A stretch of DNA of 64,000 nt from Desulfitobacterium sp038181555 (GTDB lineage Bacteria > Bacillota > Desulfitobacteriia > Desulfitobacteriales > Desulfitobacteriaceae), in the NCBI RefSeq assembly GCF_038181555.1, contig NZ_JBBWUA010000003.1, positions 62,001 to 126,000 of the forward strand. Direction: 5' to 3'. The notes beneath the pieces were generated by a model. That model worked only from the letters and a program-made list of their open reading frames with translations. It did not search any database and had not been told where the DNA came from. Position numbers and translations under genes: made by a program. Of the stretch, positions 43,673 to 52,976 are shown in pieces; within the stretch, counting starts at the first letter, position 1, and each line of letters opens with the position of its first letter.

Positions 43673-44161
43673 TTATTCTCCATCCCGATGATACTTTTTA
43701 TAGATAGCTTGTTCAACATGTGCGGGAACAAATTCACTGATACTTCCTTCTAAACTTGCTACCCATTTAATAGAGCTGGAACTTATGAATGAATACTCGC
43801 TTTGAGTCATTAGGAAAATTGTTTCAATATCCTTGGCCAGCTTTTTATTCATCAGAGCTAATTGGAATTCATATTCAAAATCCTGCATGGCTCTCAGACC
43901 ACGTATGATAGCACTGGCTCCCCATTCTCTGGCAAATTCAACCGTAAGACCTTGAAAACCTTTAACCTTCACATGGGGCATATCTTGAGTGGAAGTTTCT
44001 AAAAGCTGAATACGCTCTTCCAGCGAAAAAAGCGTGGCTTTGTTACTGTCCACAGCCACCGCAACAATGACCTCATCGAAAAATGCTGTAACTCGTTTAA
44101 GAATATCGAGATGTCCATTGGTCACCGGGTCAAATGTTCCGGGATAAATTGCAATACGCAC
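43673..44161 (-). CDS. coaD: Pantetheine-phosphate adenylyltransferase
   Basis: A 162-residue nucleotidyltransferase: RIAIYPGTFDPVTNGHLDIL with the HxGH-type motif, IIRGLRAMQDFEYEFQLALMN and SEYSFISSSSIKWVAS. It makes dephospho-CoA, the substrate of CoaE (28155). I place the start at GTG 44161 after AAAAGGAGCAGGACTA; upstream in-frame residues have no family match. It lies 40 bases after dnaE. Confidence 0.94.
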   Translation of the reverse strand: MRIAIYPGTFDPVTNGHLDILKRVTAFFDEVIVAVAVDSNKATLFSLEERIQLLETSTQDMPHVKVKGFQGLTVEFAREWGASAIIRGLRAMQDFEYEFQLALMNKKLAKDIETIFLMTQSEYSFISSSSIKWVASLEGSISEFVPAHVEQAIYKKYHRDGE

Positions 44162-44201
44162 TAGTCCTGCTCCTTTTTCTCTCACTTTTATCCTATCACT
44201 A

Positions 44202-47200
44202 TTACATAGAATTGACTTTCCATGCAACATTTCCTTCTCCTAGTATGTTTGACAAGTCCTGAACTAATTCCTCTATATCCTTTACCCAAAATTCGCGATT
44301 TCCTTGTACCAATTTTTTGTCCGCTTCAAAAAAGAAAAGCACTGGGTTAGGGCCGGAGTATTGTTGAAGCACAGGGAAAATCTCCTCGAGAAGAGGGGTT
44401 TCCGCAGAGGGAAAGCGCAAATAGAGTTTACGGGAAGGAAGAGGTAAGGTGGGATGCAAATTTTCAGTTTGAGCGGACTGCTTTGAATTAGGCAAGGACT
44501 TTCTAGCCGAGAAATCTTTATTACCAAGAGGTTTAGTACGTCCAGCAGCATTCTCAAGGTCCGTGATTCGTTCTGCAAAAATCTTTCTTTCCTCATCCCG
44601 GATATTGTATCTTCCCTCAACCACCACAATCTGATCATCTGTCAGCCGCGCACTTTGGGCAAAAATCCTTGGGAATACCAGGACGTCGATTGTTCCGGTC
44701 AAATCCTCCAGCACAAAGCTGGCCATCATTTCACCACGTTTAGTCACTGTCGTACGGTAGCCGGTCACGATTCCCCCCAGAATAACCTTCTTTTCTTCAT
44801 CCCCTTCGAGACAACTCATAATATCCTCAGAGGTAGCATTCTTCAACTTTGGAAGCACACTTTCCAGAGGGTGACCACTGAGATAAAGGCCAAGATACTC
44901 CTTTTCCATCGCCAAGAGCTCTTGGGGAGGATACTCTTCTACATCAGGAAGGTCAACCCCTTCATCCACAGAATCACCAAAATCAAATAGTGAAAACTGT
45001 CCACTTTCCTTGTCCTTCTGTCGCTGTTGGGCCATTTCTAGGACGGAATCCAGGGCCACTAATCCTTGAGCCCTTTGGCAAATTGAACTAAAGGCTCCAG
45101 CTCTTAGCAAGCTTTCCAAGACTCTTTTATTCAACACCTTAGCATCCACTCGAATGCAGAAATCATAAAGTGACGCAAAGGGTCCCTCTTGACGCGCTTC
45201 AATAATCTTTTCTACCACATTCACACCCACGTTACGAATGGCTCCTAAGCCAAAGCGAATCCCCTGACCCTCAATACTGAAGCCGACTTGACTGCATTGA
45301 ACATCGGGCGGCAGAATCTGAATCCCGCTTTGCCGTGCCTCATGGATATAAAAGGACACCTTGTCTGCAGAGTTCATAACCGTACTGATTAACGCCGCGT
45401 TGAACTCCAGGGGATAATTTGCTTTCAGATAAGCCGTCTGGTAAGAGATAAAGGCGTACGCTGTAGCGTGGCCCTTGTTAAAGCCATACTCGGCAAATTT
45501 TGCCATTAGGTCAAAGATTTCGACCGCTTCTTGTTCAGACAACCCACACTTTAAGGCTCCGGGGATAATCTCTTCTCCGCTCGGGCTTTTTAAACCATAG
45601 ATAAAGCTTTGCCGCTCTTCTTCCATGATCTCCATTTTCTTCTTCCCCATGGCTCGCCGCAGTAAATCCGCTCGCCCCAGAGAATACCCGGCAAGGTCTC
45701 GAGCAATCTGCATGACCTGCTCTTGATAGACAATAACCCCATAGGTGCTCTTTAGGATGGGTTCAAGCATAGGATGAATGTAAGATATCTTTCCCCCATG
45801 CTTACGTCGAATAAATTCCGGAATCTGTTCCATCGGTCCGGGGCGGAATAGTGCAACAACAGCGATAATATCTTCAAAACAGGAAGGTTTTAGTTCCTTG
45901 AGAACATTGCGCATGCCCCCACTTTCCAACTGAAACACGCCGGTGCTGCTCCCCGTAGAAAGCATTTCATAGGTTGATTGATCATCGAGGGGTAGTTCCT
46001 CTAGGTCTATAGTCTCTCCGCAGTTCACCTGAATTTGATGCAATGCCTCTTGAATAATCGTCAAGTTACGCAGTCCCAAAAAGTCCATTTTGAGAAGACC
46101 AACCTCTTCTACCGTCTTCATGGGGAACTGAGTCATGGTAAAGCCCCCGTCAGAGGTTCTCTGCAAAGGAATATAGGTATCTAAGGCCTCCTTAGCAATC
46201 ACTACCCCTGCGGCATGAGTTGAAAAGTGACGAGGCATACCTTCAAGGGCCCGGGCTATATCATAGAGCTTTTTGATCTCCTCATCCTCTTCGACAAGCT
46301 TGCCCAAATCAGGGGATACGGTAAGGGCTTTCTCCAGAGTCATCCCTAAATCAGAGGGGATAGCTTTCGCGACCTTATCCACTCTAGCCAAGGGAATGCC
46401 CAGCACTCTTCCGACATCGCGAATAGCTGCTTTGGCTCCCATGGTTCCAAAGGTGATGATTTGGCAGACCTTGTCCGCACCATACTTCTCCATCACATAG
46501 TGGATGACTCGTTCCCGTCCTTCCGGGTCAAAGTCTATATCGATATCCGGCATGCTCACCCGCTCCGGATTCAAAAATCGTTCGAAAAGCAAATCATGCT
46601 GCATGGGTTCTACAGCGGTGATTCGCATAAGGTAGGCCACCATGCTAGCAGCAGCCGAACCCCGACCTGGGCCTACAGCAATACCATTTTGACGGGCATA
46701 CTGGCAAAAGTCGGCGACAATTAGAAAATAACCAGAAAATCCTGTTTGGGCTATGACACCCAACTCATACTCCAGGCGTTCCGTCTCTTCTGCAGTCTGG
46801 TTCGGGTAGAAGCGCGGGAAAGCTTCATAGCATTTTTGTCGCAAATAAGCATCTAAGGTATAGCCTTCAGGCACCTCAAAGTCCGGAAGAAAATGGTCCC
46901 CAAACTTAAAATCCACCTGACAGCGCTTAGCGATTTCAGCAGTGTTCGCCAGAATTTCCGGATGTTCACCAAAGAGAAGATTCATTTCCGCTTCGGATTT
47001 CAAGAAAAATTCCTCACTAGAAAAACTCATACGGGAGGAATCGGTGAGATTTTTTCCTGTCTGAATACAAATCAGCACATCCTGAATAAAGGCGTCCTCA
47101 CGGTTAACATAGTGGACGTCATTGGTAGCTACCATGGGGATACCCGTTCTTTTATGTACTTGGAACATTCCCACATTTACACGTTGCTGTTCCTCAAGTC

Positions 47201-47732
47201 CATGGTCTTGAACCTCTAAGAAAAAGTTCCCTTTTCCGAAAATATCCTCGTATTCCAGAGCACTCTTAATAGCAGTCTCCAATTGATTATTTAGAATATA
47301 CTCCGATACTTCCCCGGCTAAACAGGCTCCCAAAGCAATAAGTCCCTGACTATGCTTTCTTAAGATATCCTTGTCCACCCGAGGCTTATAGTAAAAGCCG
47401 TCCACATGAGCCATTGATACTAATTTAATGAGATTCTTATAGCCTTCCTCATTTTCAGCCAACAGCACAAGATGGCGGTTATTATCATCTCGACCCGGCA
47501 CCCGCTCGGTCCGCCGATGCGGTGCCACATAGACTTCACAGCCAATGATAGGCTTTATTCCTGCTTTTTTACAGGCCTTATAGAAATCAATGACCCCATA
47601 CATCACACCGTGATCCGTGATGGCCACAGCCGGCATGCCAAGCTCGGCTGCCTTCTGCACCAATTTCTCGACCCGAGCTGCCCCATCGAGCAAGCTATAT
47701 TCGGTATGAACATGAAGATGAACAAATGCCAC
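44202..47732 (-). CDS. dnaE: DNA polymerase III alpha subunit (DnaE)
   Basis: A 1176-residue C-family polymerase. The N-terminal PHP domain is FVHLHVHTEYSLLDGAARVEKLV and DHGVMYGVIDFYKACKKAG. The palm motif is PDIDIDFDPEGRERVI, and GRGSAAASMVAYL and YQEQVMQIARDLAGYS are also conserved. A helix-hairpin-helix and an OB fold (about 990-1070: VILGGIVTGYRTTVTKRGEMMASF) come near the end. The start is probably GTG 47732, after GAGAGGAGGCATTGCAAA. Firmicutes usually also have PolC; none is in the window. Confidence 0.96.
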   Translation of the reverse strand: MAFVHLHVHTEYSLLDGAARVEKLVQKAAELGMPAVAITDHGVMYGVIDFYKACKKAGIKPIIGCEVYVAPHRRTERVPGRDDNNRHLVLLAENEEGYKNLIKLVSMAHVDGFYYKPRVDKDILRKHSQGLIALGACLAGEVSEYILNNQLETAIKSALEYEDIFGKGNFFLEVQDHGLEEQQRVNVGMFQVHKRTGIPMVATNDVHYVNREDAFIQDVLICIQTGKNLTDSSRMSFSSEEFFLKSEAEMNLLFGEHPEILANTAEIAKRCQVDFKFGDHFLPDFEVPEGYTLDAYLRQKCYEAFPRFYPNQTAEETERLEYELGVIAQTGFSGYFLIVADFCQYARQNGIAVGPGRGSAAASMVAYLMRITAVEPMQHDLLFERFLNPERVSMPDIDIDFDPEGRERVIHYVMEKYGADKVCQIITFGTMGAKAAIRDVGRVLGIPLARVDKVAKAIPSDLGMTLEKALTVSPDLGKLVEEDEEIKKLYDIARALEGMPRHFSTHAAGVVIAKEALDTYIPLQRTSDGGFTMTQFPMKTVEEVGLLKMDFLGLRNLTIIQEALHQIQVNCGETIDLEELPLDDQSTYEMLSTGSSTGVFQLESGGMRNVLKELKPSCFEDIIAVVALFRPGPMEQIPEFIRRKHGGKISYIHPMLEPILKSTYGVIVYQEQVMQIARDLAGYSLGRADLLRRAMGKKKMEIMEEERQSFIYGLKSPSGEEIIPGALKCGLSEQEAVEIFDLMAKFAEYGFNKGHATAYAFISYQTAYLKANYPLEFNAALISTVMNSADKVSFYIHEARQSGIQILPPDVQCSQVGFSIEGQGIRFGLGAIRNVGVNVVEKIIEARQEGPFASLYDFCIRVDAKVLNKRVLESLLRAGAFSSICQRAQGLVALDSVLEMAQQRQKDKESGQFSLFDFGDSVDEGVDLPDVEEYPPQELLAMEKEYLGLYLSGHPLESVLPKLKNATSEDIMSCLEGDEEKKVILGGIVTGYRTTVTKRGEMMASFVLEDLTGTIDVLVFPRIFAQSARLTDDQIVVVEGRYNIRDEERKIFAERITDLENAAGRTKPLGNKDFSARKSLPNSKQSAQTENLHPTLPLPSRKLYLRFPSAETPLLEEIFPVLQQYSGPNPVLFFFEADKKLVQGNREFWVKDIEELVQDLSNILGEGNVAWKVNSM

Positions 47733-47890
47733 TTTGCAATGCCTCCTCTCGAATGCCATCAACCTAACGCCTCTCGCGCTATAAAATCAGATATCTTTAT
47801 TTTAAAGCTTTTCCAGTGCGTAGTCCATTAGTTTTCAATAACAAGCTTCTCGAATCTCTCGGACCGTTAATAGTTCATCGATGATAATGC

Positions 47891-47925
47891 AAAATGTGCT
47901 AATCACTGCTGATTAGCACATCTTT
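47891..47925 (-). terminator. Terminator of ytoI (likely bidirectional)
   Basis: TGTGCTAATCA (47895-47905) and its exact complement (47910-47920) form an 11-bp stem with a 4-base loop. On the minus strand TTTTGC follows; on the plus strand TCTTTATTTTTAT follows. It lies 41 bases after the ytoI stop. Confidence 0.8.
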
Positions 47926-47960
47926 ATTTTTATATCGGATAAGTTTATGAATTGGATAAT

Positions 47961-49274
47961 TTAAGAAACCTTCTTATCACCCATTCTTGCTGTCATGAGA
48001 GCTTTAGCCAAGAGCTGATTATTTGAATATACATCGATTTCAATATTGCAATGCTTCTTAGCAACAAGCAATAATTTAACAGTTATGCGAATTTCGGTCC
48101 CAACCGGGATCGGTTGGAGCTGATAAAAGGTGAAGTTCTCCGTAATCGCATCCAAGCGATACTGCTTACGCAATGCAATATATCCGGCCATATTCATCAA
48201 GGTCACTAAGACACCCGCACTTGCTGAACCGAACTCATTGATCATGAACCGGGTAATTTCACCCTCAATGGTCAGAAAATCAGGATCTTCAACATAACGG
48301 AACCCGCTTAGAATCAAATTATCTACAGTTTCACCGAACTGGGGTTGCTTTTGAATCTGTTGATAAGCTTCCAGCACGTCCTGAAGGCTAATGATACCGA
48401 TCAGAGCACCTTGATCCACGACGGCAGCAATCTCCCAACCTTCCCAAAGCATGATCCGTGAAATATGAGTGACCGAGTCTTCGCGACCGACCACATAAGG
48501 GTTGGGGTTCATAACGTCTACTATAGAAGTATTCATATCCGCACTTGCCACATCAATAGCCGTGAGCATCCCGACCACAATCTTGTTTTCATCAACGATA
48601 GGAAAACGGCTGTGACTGGTTTTTTGCGATAGCTCGTGCCAGTCTCCCACGGTACCATCGGTAGTAAGGTAGTTGACATCCTTGACCATGATATCCTCAA
48701 CCAGAATCAGTTCTTTCTCAATCAAACGATCATAAAGAGCCCGATTGATCATAGTGGTCACAGCAAAAGTATCATAGGGGGACTGAATTATCGCCAAGTG
48801 CTTTTCCTTAGCCAACTGGATAATATCATCTTGAGGCTCAAAGCCACCTGTAATGAGTAGAGGAGAACCCATTTGTAAGGCCATCATCTGTGCATCATGA
48901 CGATTGCCTACGATACATAAGGCATTTTCCTCCAAGTAGCGTTCCATAGCATCTAATTCCATGGCCGCAATCAAGAACTTATTGGGTGAATTATCTAGAC
49001 TTTCAAAACCACAGAGAACAATTCCTTCGACAATCTGAGAGACTTCACGCAAGGTTAGATCTTCAATGCGCCGCTCCTTTGCTCCTTCAATACGTATGGT
49101 TCCAACTTTAGGGATGGAACGGACAAAGCCTTTATTTTCTGCTTCTTTAATTGCCCGATAGGCAGTACCTTCACTCACGTCCAGCTCTTTCGCGATAAAG
49201 CGAACAGAGACCTTGCTACCCACAGCAAGTCCTTCAATAAAGCTTAAAATTTGTTGATGTTTCGTCTGACTCAA
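47961..49274 (-). CDS. ytoI: YtoI-like HTH, DRTGG, CBS and hotdog-domain regulator
   Basis: A 437-residue protein. Domain order is: a winged helix-turn-helix (about 1-65: SVRFIAKELDVSEGTAYRAIKEAENKGFV), a DRTGG domain (about 70-180), two CBS domains (about 195-305: IMVKDVNYLTTDGTVG and VMNPNPYVVGREDSVT) and a C-terminal hotdog (PaaI-like thioesterase) fold. CBS and DRTGG domains bind nucleotides, so it likely links an adenylate signal to transcription. YtoI sits next to YtkL here as in Bacillus. Confidence 0.9.
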   Translation of the reverse strand: MSQTKHQQILSFIEGLAVGSKVSVRFIAKELDVSEGTAYRAIKEAENKGFVRSIPKVGTIRIEGAKERRIEDLTLREVSQIVEGIVLCGFESLDNSPNKFLIAAMELDAMERYLEENALCIVGNRHDAQMMALQMGSPLLITGGFEPQDDIIQLAKEKHLAIIQSPYDTFAVTTMINRALYDRLIEKELILVEDIMVKDVNYLTTDGTVGDWHELSQKTSHSRFPIVDENKIVVGMLTAIDVASADMNTSIVDVMNPNPYVVGREDSVTHISRIMLWEGWEIAAVVDQGALIGIISLQDVLEAYQQIQKQPQFGETVDNLILSGFRYVEDPDFLTIEGEITRFMINEFGSASAGVLVTLMNMAGYIALRKQYRLDAITENFTFYQLQPIPVGTEIRITVKLLLVAKKHCNIEIDVYSNNQLLAKALMTARMGDKKVS

Positions 49275-49410
49275 TCGTAACGCTCCCTACTCTTTCAAGC
49301 GATTTCAGACTTTATTATACCACAGTTGAAGATCTGAAAGTGATATTACCATTTTATATTGAAAAAATAATTGTCGAAATTGCATCTGTTATATAATGCT
49401 TTACTATGCT

Positions 49411-49620
49411 CTATTCTTCAGATTGATTTGGCAAAGAGCTCGAATCCTTATTTTTCATACGCTGCGTCATGATCCCGCCAATTTTTCCGGCATCCTTCGC
49501 CGAGAGGGAATGCCACCCTTTCACACGCACTTGGTCAAGCAAACCCAATTCAGCAGCAATCTCCATCTTCAAATCCTCCAGTAGATCCATTCTTCTCAAC
49601 TTTATATTTTTCTCCTTCAT
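49411..49620 (-). CDS. Small acid-soluble spore protein, alpha/beta-type (SspF-like)
   Basis: About 69 residues. The core DLKMEIAAELGLLDQVRVKGWHSLSAKDAGKIGGIM matches alpha/beta-type spore DNA-protecting proteins, especially the shorter SspF form with GW..LSAKDAGKIGG. Such proteins coat spore DNA and are degraded at germination by GPR, which cuts in the EIAxE-like segment. Its ATG overlaps the TGA of the 44-residue Cys-rich gene by one base, so the two are translated together. It is direct evidence that the organism makes spores. Confidence 0.9.
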   Translation of the reverse strand: MKEKNIKLRRMDLLEDLKMEIAAELGLLDQVRVKGWHSLSAKDAGKIGGIMTQRMKNKDSSSLPNQSEE

Positions 49621-49754
49621 CAAATCGTCCCCCTACTCATACCTTGGCCATCAAAATAAGCACAGAAATGCTTTCTTTCAATGGGTTGTTGTTTTAAGCG
49701 ACAGCGACCCTCAAGGTAATAAGAACAATTTGCAGTACAAGGTCTACGTGTCAT
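49620..49754 (-). CDS. 44-residue Cys-rich miniprotein upstream of the spore protein gene
   Basis: A short reading frame with CTANCSYYLEGRC and HFCAYF, giving cysteines at 6, 10, 18 and 31 and a His at 29, a plausible zinc knuckle. It resembles small DUF1540-like Cys-rich clostridial proteins. ATG 49754 follows AAAGGAGTTGATTCAC, a good site; a longer in-frame reading has none. It shares the TGATG junction with the spore protein, so it may be made in the forespore. Confidence 0.7.
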   Translation of the reverse strand: MTRRPCTANCSYYLEGRCRLKQQPIERKHFCAYFDGQGMSRGTI

Positions 49755-49792
49755 GTGAATCAACTCCTTTAGTAAAGTTTCTCCTAAACTAT

Positions 49793-49821
49793 AAAAAAAA
49801 TACCTGCCCAAATGAGCAGGT
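49793..49821 (-). terminator. Terminator of ytkL
   Basis: ACCTGC (49816-49821 on the minus strand) pairs with GCAGGT (49802-49807) around TCATTTGG, and ATTTTTTTTAT follows. It is 24 bases after the ytkL stop and separates that gene from the Cys-rich and spore protein pair. Confidence 0.85.
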
Positions 49822-49844
49822 AACTGTGTAATTAATTTAAGTTC

Positions 49845-50546
49845 TCAAATCATAAGGGACTCACCCGGCAAAAGAATTTTTCCTTTGCTGGCCGGAAATT
49901 TGCGTTGCAGGAGATCGACAAACTCCACCGGGTCCTGTTGGATCAAGGGGAAGGTATTGTAGTGCATAGGAATGACAACCTTTGGCCGCAAAAGGTTTGT
50001 AGCATATACAGCTTCCTCTTGCCCCATGGTATAGTTATCCCCGATCGGCAGCATAGCCACTTCCAGAGGGTGTCGACGTCCAATCAACTCCATATCACCG
50101 AATAAACCCGTATCCCCCGCATGATAAAGCCACTTTCCCTCTATTTGAATCAAAAATCCGCAGGCTACGCCTGCATAAGTATAGGATTCCTCTTCCTCAC
50201 GCGGCTCGAACACAGACCCGTGAAGAGCTTGCGTCAAACGGACCGTACCGAAATTGAAGGTATGTTTACCGCCAATATGCATAGCATGGGTGTTGGTTCC
50301 ATACCTTGCACACAAACGTGCCAGTTCAAACACCCCAATGATGGGAGCCCCGGTTTTTCGGGAAATCTCGATGGCATCACCTAAGTGATCGGCGTGGCCA
50401 TGGGTAACTAAAATACCATCCAACTGGGTGAAATCTTCAGGTCCGAGATCTGTAGTAGGGTTGTCTCTAAGAAAAGGATCGATAAGAATTCTTCCTTGTT
50501 CACCTATGATTTCAAAACAAGCGTGACCATGAAAACGAATTTCCAT
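49845..50546 (-). CDS. ytkL: UPF0173 metal-dependent hydrolase (YtkL-like)
   Basis: A 233-residue metallo-beta-lactamase-fold protein: HGHACFEI near the start, VTHGHADHLGD as the metal motif, and HAGDTGLFGDM and PMHYNTFP as further ligands. The substrate is unknown. Its pairing with ytoI is conserved in Bacillales. The ATG follows AAGGAGCTGATTGA. Confidence 0.9.
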   Translation of the reverse strand: MEIRFHGHACFEIIGEQGRILIDPFLRDNPTTDLGPEDFTQLDGILVTHGHADHLGDAIEISRKTGAPIIGVFELARLCARYGTNTHAMHIGGKHTFNFGTVRLTQALHGSVFEPREEEESYTYAGVACGFLIQIEGKWLYHAGDTGLFGDMELIGRRHPLEVAMLPIGDNYTMGQEEAVYATNLLRPKVVIPMHYNTFPLIQQDPVEFVDLLQRKFPASKGKILLPGESLMI

Positions 50547-50590
50547 TCAATCAGCTCCTTAAGATATAGTATTGGCAAACTGCAAACCCT

Positions 50591-51637
50591 TTATTTACTA
50601 TGTCTTCGACTCATAGCCGTGAGCACTGTAGCGCGACGCATTAAAATTATTAGAAGTAAAGCAAAATCAGCAATTAAAAAGGCTGCAGCTAAAATCCAAG
50701 ATCCCAAAGCACCTAATACTGCCGCAATGCCAAAGCATCCGCTCATGCCATAAAGCAGTAGAACCGCTTGACGTTGACTCAGACCCGCATCCAACAACCG
50801 ATGATGGAGATGCCCTCGATCAGCTTTAGCTATCGAAAGTCCCCTCACCTTTCTGCGAATGATAGCGAAGGTCATATCCGTAAGGGGCATTCCCAAAACA
50901 AGCAACGGAAAAACCAAGCCTAAAATAGTCGCAGTTTTTAATAGACCCATGATGGAGATTCCACCAATAATATACCCTAAAAACATACTCCCCGAATCAC
51001 CCATAAATACACGTGCCGGATGAAAATTGAAAAACAAAAATCCTAAAGCTGCGCCGGCCAAGGCTAGAGTTAGATGGGCTTCCGTAAATTCATTGATGCG
51101 AAACGCGGACCAACAGAGCAATAGGGCCGCTTCAAAACAAATCCCCGCCGCCAAACCATCTAGGCCGTCGGAGATATTCACAGTATTGACTAGCCCAACG
51201 ATCCAAATCACCACAAGAACTAGGCCAAGCCAGCCTAAACCTATGGCTGCAAAATCTAAGGGTTTATCCATGAAGGGAAGGGAAATCTTGTTCATAGAGA
51301 AACCAAAGAAAAGCAGCACAGCAGCTGCTACAATCTGCCAGACCAGTTTTACTAAGGGTCGCAAATTAAATATATCATCAACTACTCCGACCAGCATAAT
51401 GATGGTGCTGCCGAAAAACAGGCCCCAAATTCCTCGATCCCAATTCCCCATAAAAATAACCGCAACCCAAAAAGCCGCATAGATGGCAATCCCTCCAATG
51501 CGGGGAACCGGCGTTTTATGTACACGACGACCGCCCGGATAGTCGATAGCACCCCAGAGTTGTCCTAGCTTCATCGATAGTGGAGTAGCAAAAATTGCCA
51601 CGATTAAGGCGATAGCAAATGTCAAAATAAAAGTCAT
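50591..51637 (-). CDS. MraY/WecA-type undecaprenyl-phosphate sugar-1-phosphate transferase (TagO-like)
   Basis: A 348-residue protein with about ten membrane helices. Motifs of the family are GRRVHKTPVPRIGGIAIY, GVVDDIFNLRPLVKLV, VNISDGLDGLAAGI (the DGLDG active-site segment), FMGDSGSMFLGYI and DRGHLHHRLL. The DRGHLHHRL signature and the RRVHKTP start point to the WecA/TagO type (GlcNAc-1-phosphate onto lipid carrier) and not MraY itself. It would start teichoic acid-like or other wall polysaccharides. Confidence 0.9.
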   Translation of the reverse strand: MTFILTFAIALIVAIFATPLSMKLGQLWGAIDYPGGRRVHKTPVPRIGGIAIYAAFWVAVIFMGNWDRGIWGLFFGSTIIMLVGVVDDIFNLRPLVKLVWQIVAAAVLLFFGFSMNKISLPFMDKPLDFAAIGLGWLGLVLVVIWIVGLVNTVNISDGLDGLAAGICFEAALLLCWSAFRINEFTEAHLTLALAGAALGFLFFNFHPARVFMGDSGSMFLGYIIGGISIMGLLKTATILGLVFPLLVLGMPLTDMTFAIIRRKVRGLSIAKADRGHLHHRLLDAGLSQRQAVLLLYGMSGCFGIAAVLGALGSWILAAAFLIADFALLLIILMRRATVLTAMSRRHSK

Positions 51638-51683
51638 TTCTTTTCCTCCAGCATATCAGTAGGGGTATTCCCATCCATCTTAT

Positions 51684-52145
51684 TTAAACAAGTCCTGGGT
51701 TACCCCACTGACGTAATGCTTCATAAACCACAACCGCCACGGAATTGGAAAGATTTAAGGACCTTGCCTCCTCACGCATGGGCAAACGAATTGTTCCTTC
51801 AGGATAGCGCTCCAGAATCTCTGGAGCTAATCCTTTTGTTTCTTTACCAAAAAGGAAGTAACCGCCTTGCTCGTATTGGACCTCAGTATGCAAGCGTTCA
51901 GCCTTCGTCGTCGCTAAGTAACGAGGACCATCCGGATTCTTTTCCTCAAATTCTGCATAGTTTTCATACAAGCGAATATCTAACAAGTGCCAATAATCTA
52001 AGCCGGCTCGTTTTAAATGCTTATCGGATATCTCAAAGCCCAAAGGCTTAACTAAATGCAAGGTTGCTCCTGTGGCAGCACAAAGTCTTGCTACATTTCC
52101 AGTATTGGGCGGAATTTCAGGCTCGACAAGAACAATATTAAGCAT
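51684..52145 (-). CDS. trmL: tRNA (cytidine/uridine-2'-O-)-methyltransferase TrmL
   Basis: A 153-residue SPOUT methyltransferase with the deep trefoil knot: MLNIVLVEPEIPPNTGNVARLCAATGATLHLVKPLGF, FGKETKGLAPEIL, IRLPMREEARSLNLSNSVAVVVYEALRQ. It methylates the wobble position of tRNA-Leu isoacceptors in model organisms. It makes a dimer and needs no separate tRNA domain. A tRNA-Leu(CAA) lies elsewhere in this window. Confidence 0.93.
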   Translation of the reverse strand: MLNIVLVEPEIPPNTGNVARLCAATGATLHLVKPLGFEISDKHLKRAGLDYWHLLDIRLYENYAEFEEKNPDGPRYLATTKAERLHTEVQYEQGGYFLFGKETKGLAPEILERYPEGTIRLPMREEARSLNLSNSVAVVVYEALRQWGNPGLV

Positions 52146-52419
52146 GAATCTACATTTCCTTTCACGATGCGATTAAATCATCATTCTATTATACCCTAAA
52201 TCTTAAAAATGCCCAAGATTGTCTCACCAAAAAGTGCAAAGAAATCAACGCATCGTCACTAAATCCGCTCTGTTGATCCCATTATTCTTCAGTCGACTGA
52301 AAGCTGTCTAGTAGGACATTAACATCGTTGTCCTTTCGTGATATTATAGTTTTATTCTCTAAATAAGGGCTTACACTTTTATCACCATCTCATATAGACC
52401 AATTCGCATTATTTCCATC

Positions 52420-52449
52420 TTGTTATATCACAGAATACTGTGATATGAT
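52420..52449 (+). promoter_or_regulatory. Promoter with palindromic operator in the spacer, for the Lrp-like gene
   Basis: TTGTTA (52420-52425) and TATGAT (52444-52449) are 18 bases apart. The spacer is almost filled by ATATCACAG-AATA-CTGTGATAT (52425-52446), a perfect 9-bp inverted repeat. It should be an operator where a bound dimer blocks polymerase. The rest of the 327-base gap (52146-52419) shows only AT-rich sequence without a feature I can name. Confidence 0.6.
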
Positions 52450-52472
52450 GGGTAAAAATTGTAGAAAGGAGT

Positions 52473-52976
52473 TTGCTCATGCTTACAAATGATGAACAAA
52501 AGCTTCTCGAACTGATCGCTACAGATTTTCGTATGTCCTCTGATGAACTATCTATTCAAACAGGCTTGTCTAAGGAATTTATCGAAGAGCGTATTAAACA
52601 GTGGGAAGAAGAGAAGATTATTGCTCAATATTGCCCACTTATAAATTGGGAACGAACCGGCGAACCGATGGTTACTGCCTTAATTGATGTTAAAGTCCTT
52701 CCTCAACGCGGTTATGGATTTGACAAAGTGGCCCGCCGTCTTCAAAAATTTCCTGAGATCAAGGCTGTCTACCTAATGTCGGGTGGTTATGATCTCTCCT
52801 TATTGATTGAAGGCAAAACCATGCAAGAAGTTGCTTTATTTGTAGCAGAAAAACTTGCTCCACTTGAGCATGTTACCGATACAACCACACATTTCATTCT
52901 GAGGCGCTATAAGCAGAATGGGGTAGAACTGCTTGGAGAAGAAGATATTCCTGAGAGGCTGGTGATATCTCCGTGA
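52473..52976 (+). CDS. Lrp/AsnC-family transcriptional regulator
   Basis: A 167-residue protein. The N-terminal HTH is DEQKLLELIATDFRMSSDELSIQTGLSKEFIEERIKQWEEEKII. The C-terminal RAM domain (about 70-150) resembles AsnC (ALIDVKVLPQRGYGFDKVARRLQKFP, VYLMSGGYDLSLLIEG). RAM domains bind amino acids and control oligomerisation. It is read with the aminotransferase below (4-base overlap), so it may sense that enzyme's amino acid. ATG is preceded by AAAGGAG. Confidence 0.9.
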   Translation: MLMLTNDEQKLLELIATDFRMSSDELSIQTGLSKEFIEERIKQWEEEKIIAQYCPLINWERTGEPMVTALIDVKVLPQRGYGFDKVARRLQKFPEIKAVYLMSGGYDLSLLIEGKTMQEVALFVAEKLAPLEHVTDTTTHFILRRYKQNGVELLGEEDIPERLVISP

